Assembly (NCBI RefSeq): GCF_027497195.1
Contig: NZ_CP114905.1
Coordinates: 558,001-622,000 of the forward strand
DNA: 64,000 bases
Direction: 5' to 3'
Origin: Streptomyces sp. WMMC500
Lineage (GTDB): Bacteria > Actinomycetota > Actinomycetes > Streptomycetales > Streptomycetaceae
The position numbers were made by a program, and so were the translations under genes. The notes below the pieces were generated by a model, which was not told the origin of the DNA, did no database searches, and saw nothing but the letters and a program-made list of their open reading frames with translations. Positions 20,682 through 28,902 of the stretch are shown in pieces; the stretch's first letter is position 1; each line of letters begins with the position of its first letter.

Positions 20682-21001
20682 GTGCTCCCCCCACGGGGCC
20701 CGTTCTGCCCAGCCGGGGGCAGGCAGCCGAGGTCATAGTCACCGGGGTCCTGGGTGGACCGCCAACCGTAGTGCGGCATGTCGGGAAAGGGGCAAGGTTG
20801 GCGCAAACGAGCCGGTCGAATTTCCCTCGACCGAGCGATTAAGCCACGAACAGCTTGACCGATTCTCACACGATATGGCAATGGGCTGTCACCGCATGGG
20901 CGCCGGTGCGTAAGTCCACGCCGCGCCGCGCTTCCGTCCATGGCCCCGGCCGCCGACGGGCTGATACCCCTGGTCAGTTGCCGTCGTCCGAGGGAGCCGC
21001 C
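20682..21001. other. Intergenic region between divergent STAS and GH20 genes
   Basis: No convincing gene is present. The region holds an inverted repeat CGGTCGA-N7-TCGACCG (20813-20833) and a short AT-richer stretch around 20835-20885 with a TTGACC hexamer near 20855. It probably carries divergent promoters. A 12-codon ATG frame near 20877 has no ribosome binding site and is ignored. Confidence 0.4.
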
Positions 21002-23086
21002 ATGCCGCAGGAGACCCCAGCGCCAGCACCGCACAGCGCGTCCGAAAGTACCCCGCCGCCCCCCGGCCCTCACGCCCGCGGCCGGGCCCGCCGCCCCCGC
21101 ACCCGCGCCCTGTGGCTCGCCGCGGCGGCCGGGATGCTGCTCTCCCTCGCCCCCGGCGTGCCCGCGAGCCAGGCCGCAGAGCCCAACCCCGCGCCCGTCA
21201 CGATCCCTTCGGTTCGCTCCTGGGAGGGCGGCGAGGGCACGTGGGAGCTGACCCGGCACAGCCGGATCGTGCTGGACCGCGGCGACGCCCGGAAGCTGGC
21301 GCCCACCGCGGCGCTGCTCGCCCGCGAGCTGGACCTGCAGGAGGGGCTGCGCCCGAAGATCACCACCGGCCGTCCCGGCCGCGGGGACATCGGCCTGTCC
21401 CTCGGCGGCGGCGCCCCCTCCCCCGAGGGCTACGAGCTGGAGCTCGCCGACTCCGCCCGGATCACCGCCCCCGACCGCCGCGGCGTGCTCTACGGCACCC
21501 GCACCCTGCTGCAGGCCCTGCGCACCGGCGACGAGCGGCACACCGTCGTCCGCGGCACCGCGCGCGACCACCCCACCCACGGCGAGCGCGGCGTGATGCT
21601 CGACGCGGGCCGCAGGTACTACTCCCTGGACTACCTCAGGCAGCAGATCCGCCAGCTCGCCTGGTACAAGCTCAACACCTTCCACCTGCACCTGACGGAC
21701 TGGAACGGCTACCGCATCGAGAGCGACCGGTACCCCGAGATCGTCGCCGCACAGCACTACACCAAGCGCCAGTTGCGCGACCTGGAGGACTACGCGGCGC
21801 GCTACGGGGTGACGCTCGTACCGGAGATCGACCTGCCGGGACACGCCGTGACCATCGGCGACGCCCGCCCCGAGCTGGCGTTCGCCTGCGAGTCGATGTC
21901 CCGGCCGGACAACAGTTGGGAGGGCTCCGACCGCGGCCACTGGACGCTGGACTACACCAAGCCGGAGACGCGGCGGTTCGCCCGCGACCTGGTCGCCGAG
22001 GTCGCGGACATCTTCGACAGCCCCTACCTCCACATCGGCACCGACGAGGTCCCGCTGCGCCCGGCGCAGGAGGCGTGCCCCGAACTCGTCGCGTACCAGA
22101 AGAAGCAGGGCTACCCCTACCCCGGCGACGTGCTGGTGGAGTTCATCGACGACCTGGCCGCCGCCGTACGCGCCGAGGGCAAGACCGCGCAGGTCTGGCA
22201 GTGGTGGGACTTCCAGCAGCCCACGAGCATCGACCCGGACAAGCGCACCGGGGTGACCGAATGGCTCTCGCCGCCGGGAGGCCGGGCCGCCCAGGGCTAC
22301 CCGACCGTCGGCATGGAGGAGAGCAAGCTGTACATGAGCGCCGGATTCGGCGCCACGCCGGGTGACTACGCCTTCTTCGACGTGCGCGACGTCTACCGCG
22401 ACTACCCGTTCGAGGCCGCGCCCGGCATCCTCGGCTACCGGATGGCCCGCTGGTCCGACCGCACGTACGACTACTCGACGGGCTGGGTCGACTACTTCGC
22501 CCGCCGTCCCCTCGCCGTCGTCGGCGACCGCACCTGGGCGAAGCCGGCGGGCTCCCCCGTGCAGCCGTTCCTCGACGCCTACGACCGCGTCGGCGACGCA
22601 CTGCCGCTCACGGTCCCCGACCCCGCCGACCCCGAGTCGCAGATCGGCGCCAACTCCGGCCTGTACGGGCAGGACGGCTGGACGGCGACGGCCACCAGCG
22701 AGGAGGGCACCGGCGAGCCGGGGCAGGCGGCCCGCGCCGTCGACAACGACCCGTACACCCACTGGCACAGCGCCTACGGCGCCGCTCTGCCGCAGCAGTT
22801 GTCCGTCGACACGGGCGCCGAGCGGCGCCTGGCCGGGGTGCGCTACATGCCGCGGCAGGACGGCGGCCTCAACGGCCGGGTGAAGGGGTACGAGGTGCTG
22901 GTCTCCGCCGACGGCGAGCAGTGGCGGAAGGTGGCCGCCGGCAGCTTCCCGCAGGACCGCACGGAGTTCACCGTGCCTTTCCCCGAGGTGAAGGCAAGGC
23001 ACATCGCGCTCAAGGTGCTGAGTGAGCACGGCGCGTCCGGCTCGTTCGCCTCGGTGGCCGAACTGGACGCGATACGCGCCCGGTGA
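21002..23086 (+). CDS. Beta-N-acetylhexosaminidase (GH20) with C-terminal carbohydrate-binding domain
   Basis: This 694-residue secreted enzyme releases terminal GlcNAc or GalNAc. A Pro-rich N-terminus, Arg-rich stretch and hydrophobic segment (about 37-58, ending SQAAEP) form a signal peptide. An N-terminal GH20b domain precedes the catalytic barrel with KLNTFHLHLTDWNGYRIES and the H-x-G-x-D-E motif at His344-Glu349 (Asp348 polarises the acetamide, Glu349 is the acid). Tryptophans in VWQWWDFQQP line the site. The C-terminal 130 residues are an F5/8 type C (CBM32-like) domain (TATATSEEGTGEPGQAARAVDNDPYTHWHS). The ATG has AGGGAG upstream. GH20 and GH89 together suggest degradation of GlcNAc-containing glycans. 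Confidence 0.9.
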   Translation: MPQETPAPAPHSASESTPPPPGPHARGRARRPRTRALWLAAAAGMLLSLAPGVPASQAAEPNPAPVTIPSVRSWEGGEGTWELTRHSRIVLDRGDARKLAPTAALLARELDLQEGLRPKITTGRPGRGDIGLSLGGGAPSPEGYELELADSARITAPDRRGVLYGTRTLLQALRTGDERHTVVRGTARDHPTHGERGVMLDAGRRYYSLDYLRQQIRQLAWYKLNTFHLHLTDWNGYRIESDRYPEIVAAQHYTKRQLRDLEDYAARYGVTLVPEIDLPGHAVTIGDARPELAFACESMSRPDNSWEGSDRGHWTLDYTKPETRRFARDLVAEVADIFDSPYLHIGTDEVPLRPAQEACPELVAYQKKQGYPYPGDVLVEFIDDLAAAVRAEGKTAQVWQWWDFQQPTSIDPDKRTGVTEWLSPPGGRAAQGYPTVGMEESKLYMSAGFGATPGDYAFFDVRDVYRDYPFEAAPGILGYRMARWSDRTYDYSTGWVDYFARRPLAVVGDRTWAKPAGSPVQPFLDAYDRVGDALPLTVPDPADPESQIGANSGLYGQDGWTATATSEEGTGEPGQAARAVDNDPYTHWHSAYGAALPQQLSVDTGAERRLAGVRYMPRQDGGLNGRVKGYEVLVSADGEQWRKVAAGSFPQDRTEFTVPFPEVKARHIALKVLSEHGASGSFASVAELDAIRAR

Positions 23087-23189
23087 GCCCCGGGAGTAAC
23101 GCGGAAATGAACACCCGGTGGCATCGCGGCATCCCTCGCGTGACGTACCGACATAACTGAAATACCTGGACAACCCTCACCCCCCGCGG

Positions 23190-23214
23190 GCGGTCTGACC
23201 CCGTGTCAGACCGC
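23190..23214. promoter_or_regulatory. Inverted repeat before the secreted propeller gene
   Basis: GCGGTCTGAC (23190-23199) and GTCAGACCGC (23205-23214) form a perfect 10-bp dyad with a 5-base spacer, ending about 10 bases before the ribosome binding site. It could be an operator or an RNA hairpin. A terminator of the upstream GH20 gene is also possible. Confidence 0.45.
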
Positions 23215-23235
23215 ACCGCAGGAAGGAACTCAGGG

Positions 23236-24363
23236 ATGAGGACTCGGGTACGCACCGCCCTCGCCGTGGCCGTGGCGCTCGTCGCCGGCGCCGCGCTCGC
23301 CGCCCCGGCGGCCGCGGCCGCGCCGGCGAAGGGCGCGCACGAACCCCGCTGGGAGATATCGCTCGCCGGCAGCCTGCCGGACGGGGCACATCTGAACTCG
23401 GTGACGTCCGCGGGCCGGGACGCCTGGGCCGTCGGCTCCGACAGCCACTACGAGGGCATGCCGGACGGCGTCGTGCTGCACTGGGACGGCGGGGAATGGC
23501 AGGAGGTGCGCGACCCCGCCCTGCCGCCGGTCTACTACTGGAACAGCGTGGACGCCTCCTCGCCGCAGGACGTGTGGGCCTACGGCTGGAACTACGACGC
23601 CGAGTTCGCCGTCCACTACGACGGCTACGAGTGGGAGCAGGTGCCGCTGCCGGAGCTGCCCGGGGGCGTCTCCCACGGGTCGGCCCGGATCGCCGCCGAG
23701 GACGGGCGGGTGTGGCTGGTGGGCGACCGGTATCTGAGCACGTACGCGCAGGGCGACTGGACCACGCAGGATCTGCCGAGCGGCGTCAACATCCTTGACG
23801 CCGACGCCCGCTCCTCCCGCACCGCCTGGGCGGTCGGCGGCTTCGCGTACGCCGGCCGGGAGAGCCGCCCCGTGGTGATGCGCTGGAAGAACGGCGGCTG
23901 GCGGGAGACAGAGGCCCCCGACGCGCCGGGCCTGCGGCTGACCGACGTCCACGTCGACTCCGCCCGCAGCGTGTGGGCCACCGGCCGGGTCCCCGCCGCC
24001 GACGGCGAGGGCCTCGCCGAGCCCCGGGTCTACCACTACGACGGCCACCGGTGGCGCGACGTCACCGGCCCGGTGGCGGGGATCTTCGCCGACGCCGTCA
24101 CCGGCGACGGCCGCGGCGGCATCTGGCTGTCCGGCGACCCGCACGGCTGGGAGGGCCCGCCCGTCCTGTGGCACTACGACGGCCGTCGCTGGACCCGCCA
24201 CGAGGGGGCCACGGTCACGGCAGGCGAGACGCAGTCGTACGAGGTCAACGGCCTGGCGCCGGGCGGCCGGCGCGGCGGGCCGTGGGCCGTGGGCAGCTAC
24301 GAGCGGATCGAGGGCACCACGGCGTACCAGTCCGAGCTGATCGAGCGGCTGCAGGCCCGCTGA
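23236..24363 (+). CDS. Secreted beta-propeller-like protein
   Basis: This 375-residue protein has a Sec signal peptide (MRTRVRTALAVAVALVAGAALAAPAAAAAP). The mature part shows recurrent units of the form DAWAVG-x-H-W-D-G-x-W, for example AWAVGSDSHYEG, VLHWDGGEWQEV, VWAYGWNYDAE, HYDGYEWEQV, VWATGRVPAADG and YHYDGHRWRDV, consistent with a five- or six-bladed propeller. No catalytic motif is recognised. The ATG is preceded by GGAAGGA. Its role is unknown; similar proteins are common extracellular products of streptomycetes. Confidence 0.75.
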   Translation: MRTRVRTALAVAVALVAGAALAAPAAAAAPAKGAHEPRWEISLAGSLPDGAHLNSVTSAGRDAWAVGSDSHYEGMPDGVVLHWDGGEWQEVRDPALPPVYYWNSVDASSPQDVWAYGWNYDAEFAVHYDGYEWEQVPLPELPGGVSHGSARIAAEDGRVWLVGDRYLSTYAQGDWTTQDLPSGVNILDADARSSRTAWAVGGFAYAGRESRPVVMRWKNGGWRETEAPDAPGLRLTDVHVDSARSVWATGRVPAADGEGLAEPRVYHYDGHRWRDVTGPVAGIFADAVTGDGRGGIWLSGDPHGWEGPPVLWHYDGRRWTRHEGATVTAGETQSYEVNGLAPGGRRGGPWAVGSYERIEGTTAYQSELIERLQAR

Positions 24364-24377
24364 GCCGTTAATTCGGT

Positions 24378-24420
24378 TGCCGCGCCCGGTCGGCCGCTGC
24401 TCCACTGGCCGGGCACGGCA
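24378..24420 (+). terminator. Imperfect hairpin upstream of the Otr(A)-like leader ORF
   Basis: TGCCG and GCCC on the left (24378-24387) pair with GGGC and CGGCA on the right (24411-24420), with additional GGCC/GGCC pairing inside. It lies after the propeller gene stop and 34 bases before the leader ORF, so it may be a terminator or part of an attenuator. Confidence 0.35.
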
Positions 24421-24453
24421 GCCACACGTCCCCGAAACGGAGAGGAAACCCGC

Positions 24454-24564
24454 ATGCGCGCAGCGTTCATGTCCACCCAGCAGGCCATCGCCACCTACGC
24501 AAGGGACATGTCGCTCCGTGCACACGCTGAACCTGGGAATCCTGGCCCATGTCGACGCCGGTAA
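24454..24564 (+). CDS. Upstream leader ORF overlapping the ribosomal-protection gene
   Basis: This 36-codon ORF is MRAAFMSTQQAIATYARDMS followed by 16 further residues ending in GPCRRR. GGAGAGG lies eight bases before its ATG, which is stronger than the signal before the downstream gene. It runs through the GTG start of the Tet(M)/Otr(A)-like gene (24518) in another frame and stops opposite that protein's P-loop. The AAGGGA that would serve the GTG lies inside its codons 16-18. tet(M)-type genes in other bacteria carry short leader peptides for attenuation, so this is a plausible regulatory leader. No direct evidence of translation. Confidence 0.5.
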   Translation: MRAAFMSTQQAIATYARDMSLRAHAEPGNPGPCRRR

Positions 24565-26533
24565 GACCAGCCTGACCGAGCGGCTGCTGCACGCCGCCGG
24601 GGTCGTCGAGGAGGTCGGGAGCGTCGACGACGGCAGCACCCGCACCGACTCGCTCGCGCTGGAGCGCCGGCGCGGCATCACCATCAAGTCCGCCGTCGTC
24701 TCCTTCGCGCTCGACGGCATCACCGTCAACCTCATCGACACGCCCGGCCACCCGGACTTCATCGCCGAGGTGGAACGGGTGCTGCACGTGCTCGACGGGG
24801 CGGTGCTCGTCGTGTCCGCCGTGGAGGGCGTGCAGGCGCAGACGCGCGTGCTCATGCGCACGCTGCGGCGCCTGGCGCTCCCTACCCTGGTCTTCGTCAA
24901 CAAGACCGACCGGCGCGGCGCGCGCGACGACGCGCTCGTACGCGACATCGCCGCGAAGCTCACGCCCGGCGCCGTCGCCATGGGCGCCGTCCGCGAACTC
25001 GGCACCCGCGACGCCGCGTTCACCCCGTACGGCCCGGGCCACCCGGACCACGCGGCCTTCACCGCCCGGCTCGCCGACGTGCTCACCGGCCACGACGACG
25101 CGCTGCTCGCGGACTACGTCGCCGACGAGGCGGCGGTGACGTACCGCAGGCTGCGCAAGAGCCTCGCCGAGCAGACCGCCGGCGCGCTCGTGCACCCGGT
25201 GTACTTCGGCTCGGCCGCCACCGGCGCGGGCGTCGCGGAGCTGACCGCCGGCATCAAGGAGCTGCTGCCGGCGCCCGCCGGGGACGCGGAAGGACCGCCC
25301 GCCGGCACGGTCTTCAAGGTCGAGCGCGGGCCGGGCGGCGAGAAGGTCGCGTACGTGCGGATGCTCGCCGGCACACTGCGCACGCGCCAGGAGCTGGCGT
25401 ACGGCGACGGCGACCGCGCCCCCGTGACGGAGAAGGTCACCGGCGTCGAGGTCTTCGAGCAGGGCGAGGCCGTGCCCGCGGCCGGGGTCGGCGCCGGCCG
25501 CATCGGCCTGGTGCGGGGCCTGGCCGGGGTGCGCATCGGCGACGCGGTCGGCGCAGCGGTGGGCCGGGCGGCCGACGCGCGGCGGCACCACTTCGCGCCG
25601 CCGACGCTGGAGACGGTGGTGGTGCCGGACCGGGCCGCCGACCGGGGCGCACTGCACGCGGCGCTCTTCCAGTTGGCCGAGCAGGACCCGCTGATCGCGC
25701 TGCGCCAGGACGACATCCGCCGGGAGCTGTACGTCTCGCTCTACGGCGAGGTGCAGAAGGAGGTCATCGGGGCCACGCTCGCGGAGGAGTACGGGCTGCC
25801 GGTCTCCTTCCGCGAGTCGTCGGTCATCCACGTCGAGCGGCTGGCGGGGGGCGGCTCGGCGTACGAGAAGGGCGACACGGACACCAACCCGTTCCTGGCC
25901 ACCGTCGGGCTGCGGGTCGAGCCGGCGCCGCCCGGCACGGGCGTGGTCTTCGCACTGGCCGTGGAGCTGGGCTCGATGCCGTACGCGTTCTTCAAGGCCG
26001 TCGAGGACACCGTCCGCGCGACCCTGCGCCAGGGGCTCGCCGGCTGGGAGATCCCCGACGTGCGGGTGACGATGACGCACTCCGGTTACTGGCCCCGCCA
26101 GAGCCACGCCCACCAGGGCTTCAGCAAGGCCATGTCGAGCACCGGCGCCGACTTCCGGGGCATCACGCCGCTGGTGGTGGCGGACGCGCTGAAGCGGGCG
26201 GGCACGCGGGTGCACGAGCCGGTGCAGCGGTTCCGGCTGGAGGCGCCCGGGGACGCGGTGCCGGCGCTGTGGCCGGTGTTCGCGGCGCTGGACGCGGTGG
26301 TCGACGGGCAGGAGGTGCGCGGCGGCACCGCGGTGCTTGAGGGCGAGGTGCCGGCGGCGCGGGTGCACGCGCTGGAGCGGCGGCTGCCGGGGCTGACCCG
26401 GGGCGAGGGCGTGCTGGAGACCGCCTTCGGCCGCTACCGGGCGGTGCGCGGCCCGGCCCCGGCCCGGCCGCGGACCGACCACAACCCGCTGGACCGCAAG
26501 GAGTACCTGCTGCACGTCCAGCGGCGGGTGTGA
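24518..26533 (+). CDS. otrA: Tetracycline resistance ribosomal protection protein, Otr(A)/Tet(M) type
   Basis: This 671-residue EF-G-like GTPase dislodges tetracyclines from the ribosome. G1 is AHVDAGKTSLTERLL (about 8-22), then RGITIKSA (switch I), DTPGHPDF (G3) and NKTD (G4). EF-G domains II-V follow, including the late GYWPRQSHAHQGFSKAMSSTGADFRG segment typical of Tet(M)/Otr(A). The length fits the family (about 640-660). The GTG at 24518 gives the family start MHTLNLGILAHVDAGK; an upstream frame from 24377 would add an unconserved Arg/Pro-rich tail. It may confer tetracycline tolerance, but housekeeping streptomycete paralogues exist. Expression may depend on the overlapping leader ORF. 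Confidence 0.87.
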   Translation: MHTLNLGILAHVDAGKTSLTERLLHAAGVVEEVGSVDDGSTRTDSLALERRRGITIKSAVVSFALDGITVNLIDTPGHPDFIAEVERVLHVLDGAVLVVSAVEGVQAQTRVLMRTLRRLALPTLVFVNKTDRRGARDDALVRDIAAKLTPGAVAMGAVRELGTRDAAFTPYGPGHPDHAAFTARLADVLTGHDDALLADYVADEAAVTYRRLRKSLAEQTAGALVHPVYFGSAATGAGVAELTAGIKELLPAPAGDAEGPPAGTVFKVERGPGGEKVAYVRMLAGTLRTRQELAYGDGDRAPVTEKVTGVEVFEQGEAVPAAGVGAGRIGLVRGLAGVRIGDAVGAAVGRAADARRHHFAPPTLETVVVPDRAADRGALHAALFQLAEQDPLIALRQDDIRRELYVSLYGEVQKEVIGATLAEEYGLPVSFRESSVIHVERLAGGGSAYEKGDTDTNPFLATVGLRVEPAPPGTGVVFALAVELGSMPYAFFKAVEDTVRATLRQGLAGWEIPDVRVTMTHSGYWPRQSHAHQGFSKAMSSTGADFRGITPLVVADALKRAGTRVHEPVQRFRLEAPGDAVPALWPVFAALDAVVDGQEVRGGTAVLEGEVPAARVHALERRLPGLTRGEGVLETAFGRYRAVRGPAPARPRTDHNPLDRKEYLLHVQRRV

Positions 26534-26614
26534 GGGCGGTACGGGTACGGGGGTGGCACCCGTACCCGTACCGCGGCTGTGGGGCCCGCTCCGGCGCCCG
26601 CGACGTCCGTTCGC

Positions 26615-28870
26615 TCAGCGCACCAGCGCGGCGAGCGGGTCGCGGGCCAGGACGCGCACGGTCTCCTGGGCCAGCCCGCGGATGTCGCCGCGGGGCCTTA
26701 CGGGGTAGCGGTCGCGGCGGCGCGCCCAGGCGTCCTCGTGGGCGAACCAGTCGACGGGGGCCGGCTCCGCGCCGGTCGCCAGCGCCGTGTCGAGCGTGGC
26801 GAAGAAGGTCTGCCAGCGGCCGTGGTAGAAGTCGCCCAGCAGGCCCTGCCATTCGCGGTTCGCGTAGTCGTGCAGCCCGGCCTCGCTGCCGGCGCGCGGA
26901 CCCCAGGTGGTGATCAGCGAGCGCGCGTCGTACTCCAGCCGGTCGCTCTCGGCGCGGTCGCCGCCCCAGGCGCGGGCGTCGGCGAGGTGGCGGCCGAGCA
27001 GGTGCTGCGGGTCGGTGCCGACCACCCGGTCCAGCAGCCGGATCAGCTCCAGCCAGGAGGAGGCCAGCGCGCGCAGGCCGCCGCGGTCGCGGGCCGCGTA
27101 CGCCTCCTTGATGCGCGCCAGCAGCGGGCGGCTGCGGTTGGCGATGGCCTGTCTGGTGACGTCCATCAGGTCGTAGCGGTACGCGGCGGAGCCGCGCAGC
27201 CCGGGGGCGACGGCCAGGAGTTCGGTGAGCGCGCGGTCGAAGGCGGCGATGTCGTAGCGGTCCTGCTGCGGGCTCCAGGCGGCGGCGCTGCGCACGTCGA
27301 GCCCGGGGCGGGCGCAGAAGAGGCTGTCGGCGCCCTCGCTCCAGGAGTCGGCGCGGGTGGTCCCGTACGCGGTCTCGCGCAGCACCTGCCAGGCGGCGGC
27401 CGCGTGCGGGTCCTCGGCGCCGTAGCGTGCGGTGGCGTGGTCGCGGAACCAGGCGTCGAGGTCGATCCGGCCCGGGGTCCAGGCGAGTTCGGTGAGCAGC
27501 GACATCGCGGCGGCGTTGTTGTCGGCGCCCTCGGGCATCATGGCGACGCCGGCGAGCGCGCTGTCCGGCTTGTCCCGCCAGGCGGGGTACAGCTCGGCCC
27601 AGTCGGGGGTGTTGGCGCCGAGGGCGGTGTGGCCGCCGAAGTTCCAGATCGCGCCGAAGGCGTAGGGGGTGCCGAGCCAGTCGGCCTCGCGGTCGGTGAC
27701 GGTGGGGAAGCGGTCGGAGAGGCCGTCGACGATGAGCATGCGGTCGCGGTCGACGGCCTCGAGGATCTCCGGGCGCGGGTTGTGCTGCCAGCCGAGTATC
27801 GCCCAGAGGGCGTCGGGGTGGGCGCGCCTGAGCGCGGCCTCCACGGCGCGGGCGGCGGCGCCCACCGGTACGTCGCCGGGGTCGCCGCCCTCGTGCAGCA
27901 GGTCCATCTTGTACAGGCCGGCGGGGCCGAGCAGGTCGCGCTGGTGGCCGTAGAAGGCGGCGGCCACCTCGGCGAAGCGTGGGTCGCGGGGGTCGAGCCA
28001 GCCGGGGCGCTCGAAGCCGACCCAGCCGCCCTGCGGGACGACGTGGGCGCCGGGGTTCTTCTCCGCGAAGCCGTCGGGGACGGTGCCGAAGTAGCCGGGG
28101 AGCACGGGCGTCATGCCCAGTTCGCGGACGCGCGCGGTGATGCGGGCGCCGAGTTCGGCGCGCAGGCGCAGCAGGCGGGCGGAGACGGGGCCGCCGAAGT
28201 ACGCCATGTTCTGCAGCAGCCACCAGGGCTGGTGCGCGGGGGCGGGGATCCACGCGCGCAGCTCTTCGTCGGAGTAGCCGAAGGCGCGGAAGGTCTCGTA
28301 GTAGACGGCGTCGGTGCCGATGCAGACCAGCACCTCGTTGACGCCGTGCAGCGCGAGGACGTCGAGGGCGCGCTCCCAGGCGGCGAAGTCGCGGTAGGCG
28401 CCGGTGTAGCCCTCGTTGGTGTCGTTGTACGCGAACCGGTGCGGCACGTGCGCCTCGCCGGCGAGCGGGCGGGCCGGTGCGGGCAGCCGTGCGGGCAGGT
28501 CGAGTTGGTCGCCGTTCCAGGAGATCTGCGCCCGGGCGGTGCGCTTGAGGTAGGCGCCGACGCCGGTGAGCAGGGCGCCGGTGCCGGTGGCGGCGACGGC
28601 GACCCGGCCCGGGGAGCCGGTGACGCGGTAGCGGTCGGGGCCGGCGCCGTCCAGGAGGGACAGCTCGAACTGCCGGTGGTGGCGGGGCAGCAGCCGGGCC
28701 AGCGCCCGGCGGGCGCCCGCGGTGCCGTCCCCGCCGCCGCCCCCGGGCCCGTGGGCGCCGCCTCCGCCGCCGTGCGCCGCCGCCGGCGCCGCGAGGCCGA
28801 GGGCCGGCAGCAGCGCGGCGCCGCCGGCGATCGACGTCCCTGCCAGGAAGTGCCTGCGGTTCACGGTCAT
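26615..28870 (-). CDS. Alpha-N-acetylglucosaminidase (GH89), Tat-exported
   Basis: The product is 751 residues. The start MTVNRRHFLAGTSIAGGAALLPALGLA is a Tat signal with RRHFLAG, followed by a Gly/His-rich linker (about 35-55). GH89 landmarks include RFAYNDTNEGYTG, HGVNEVLVCIGTDAVYYETFRAFGYS, LPGYFGTVP, KMDLLHEGGDPGDVP and AIWNFGG, in the order seen in human NAGLU. It removes terminal alpha-linked GlcNAc from glycans outside the cell. GGAGGAG precedes the ATG. It is the third gene of a DeoR-oxidoreductase-GH89 operon, 32 bp after the oxidoreductase stop. Confidence 0.88.
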   Translation of the reverse strand: MTVNRRHFLAGTSIAGGAALLPALGLAAPAAAHGGGGGAHGPGGGGGDGTAGARRALARLLPRHHRQFELSLLDGAGPDRYRVTGSPGRVAVAATGTGALLTGVGAYLKRTARAQISWNGDQLDLPARLPAPARPLAGEAHVPHRFAYNDTNEGYTGAYRDFAAWERALDVLALHGVNEVLVCIGTDAVYYETFRAFGYSDEELRAWIPAPAHQPWWLLQNMAYFGGPVSARLLRLRAELGARITARVRELGMTPVLPGYFGTVPDGFAEKNPGAHVVPQGGWVGFERPGWLDPRDPRFAEVAAAFYGHQRDLLGPAGLYKMDLLHEGGDPGDVPVGAAARAVEAALRRAHPDALWAILGWQHNPRPEILEAVDRDRMLIVDGLSDRFPTVTDREADWLGTPYAFGAIWNFGGHTALGANTPDWAELYPAWRDKPDSALAGVAMMPEGADNNAAAMSLLTELAWTPGRIDLDAWFRDHATARYGAEDPHAAAAWQVLRETAYGTTRADSWSEGADSLFCARPGLDVRSAAAWSPQQDRYDIAAFDRALTELLAVAPGLRGSAAYRYDLMDVTRQAIANRSRPLLARIKEAYAARDRGGLRALASSWLELIRLLDRVVGTDPQHLLGRHLADARAWGGDRAESDRLEYDARSLITTWGPRAGSEAGLHDYANREWQGLLGDFYHGRWQTFFATLDTALATGAEPAPVDWFAHEDAWARRRDRYPVRPRGDIRGLAQETVRVLARDPLAALVR

Positions 28871-28902
28871 CGGTCTCCTCCGGGGGAATCGGTGAGCGGG
28901 CC

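Noticed and set aside
20877..20913. A 12-residue ORF upstream of GH20
   Set aside because: No ribosome binding site and no relation to the GH20 start.
20960..20985. A possible DasR-type site (CTGATACCCCTGGTCAG) upstream of GH20
   Set aside because: Only a TGGTC half-site fits; the second half and spacing do not match the dre consensus as I know it.
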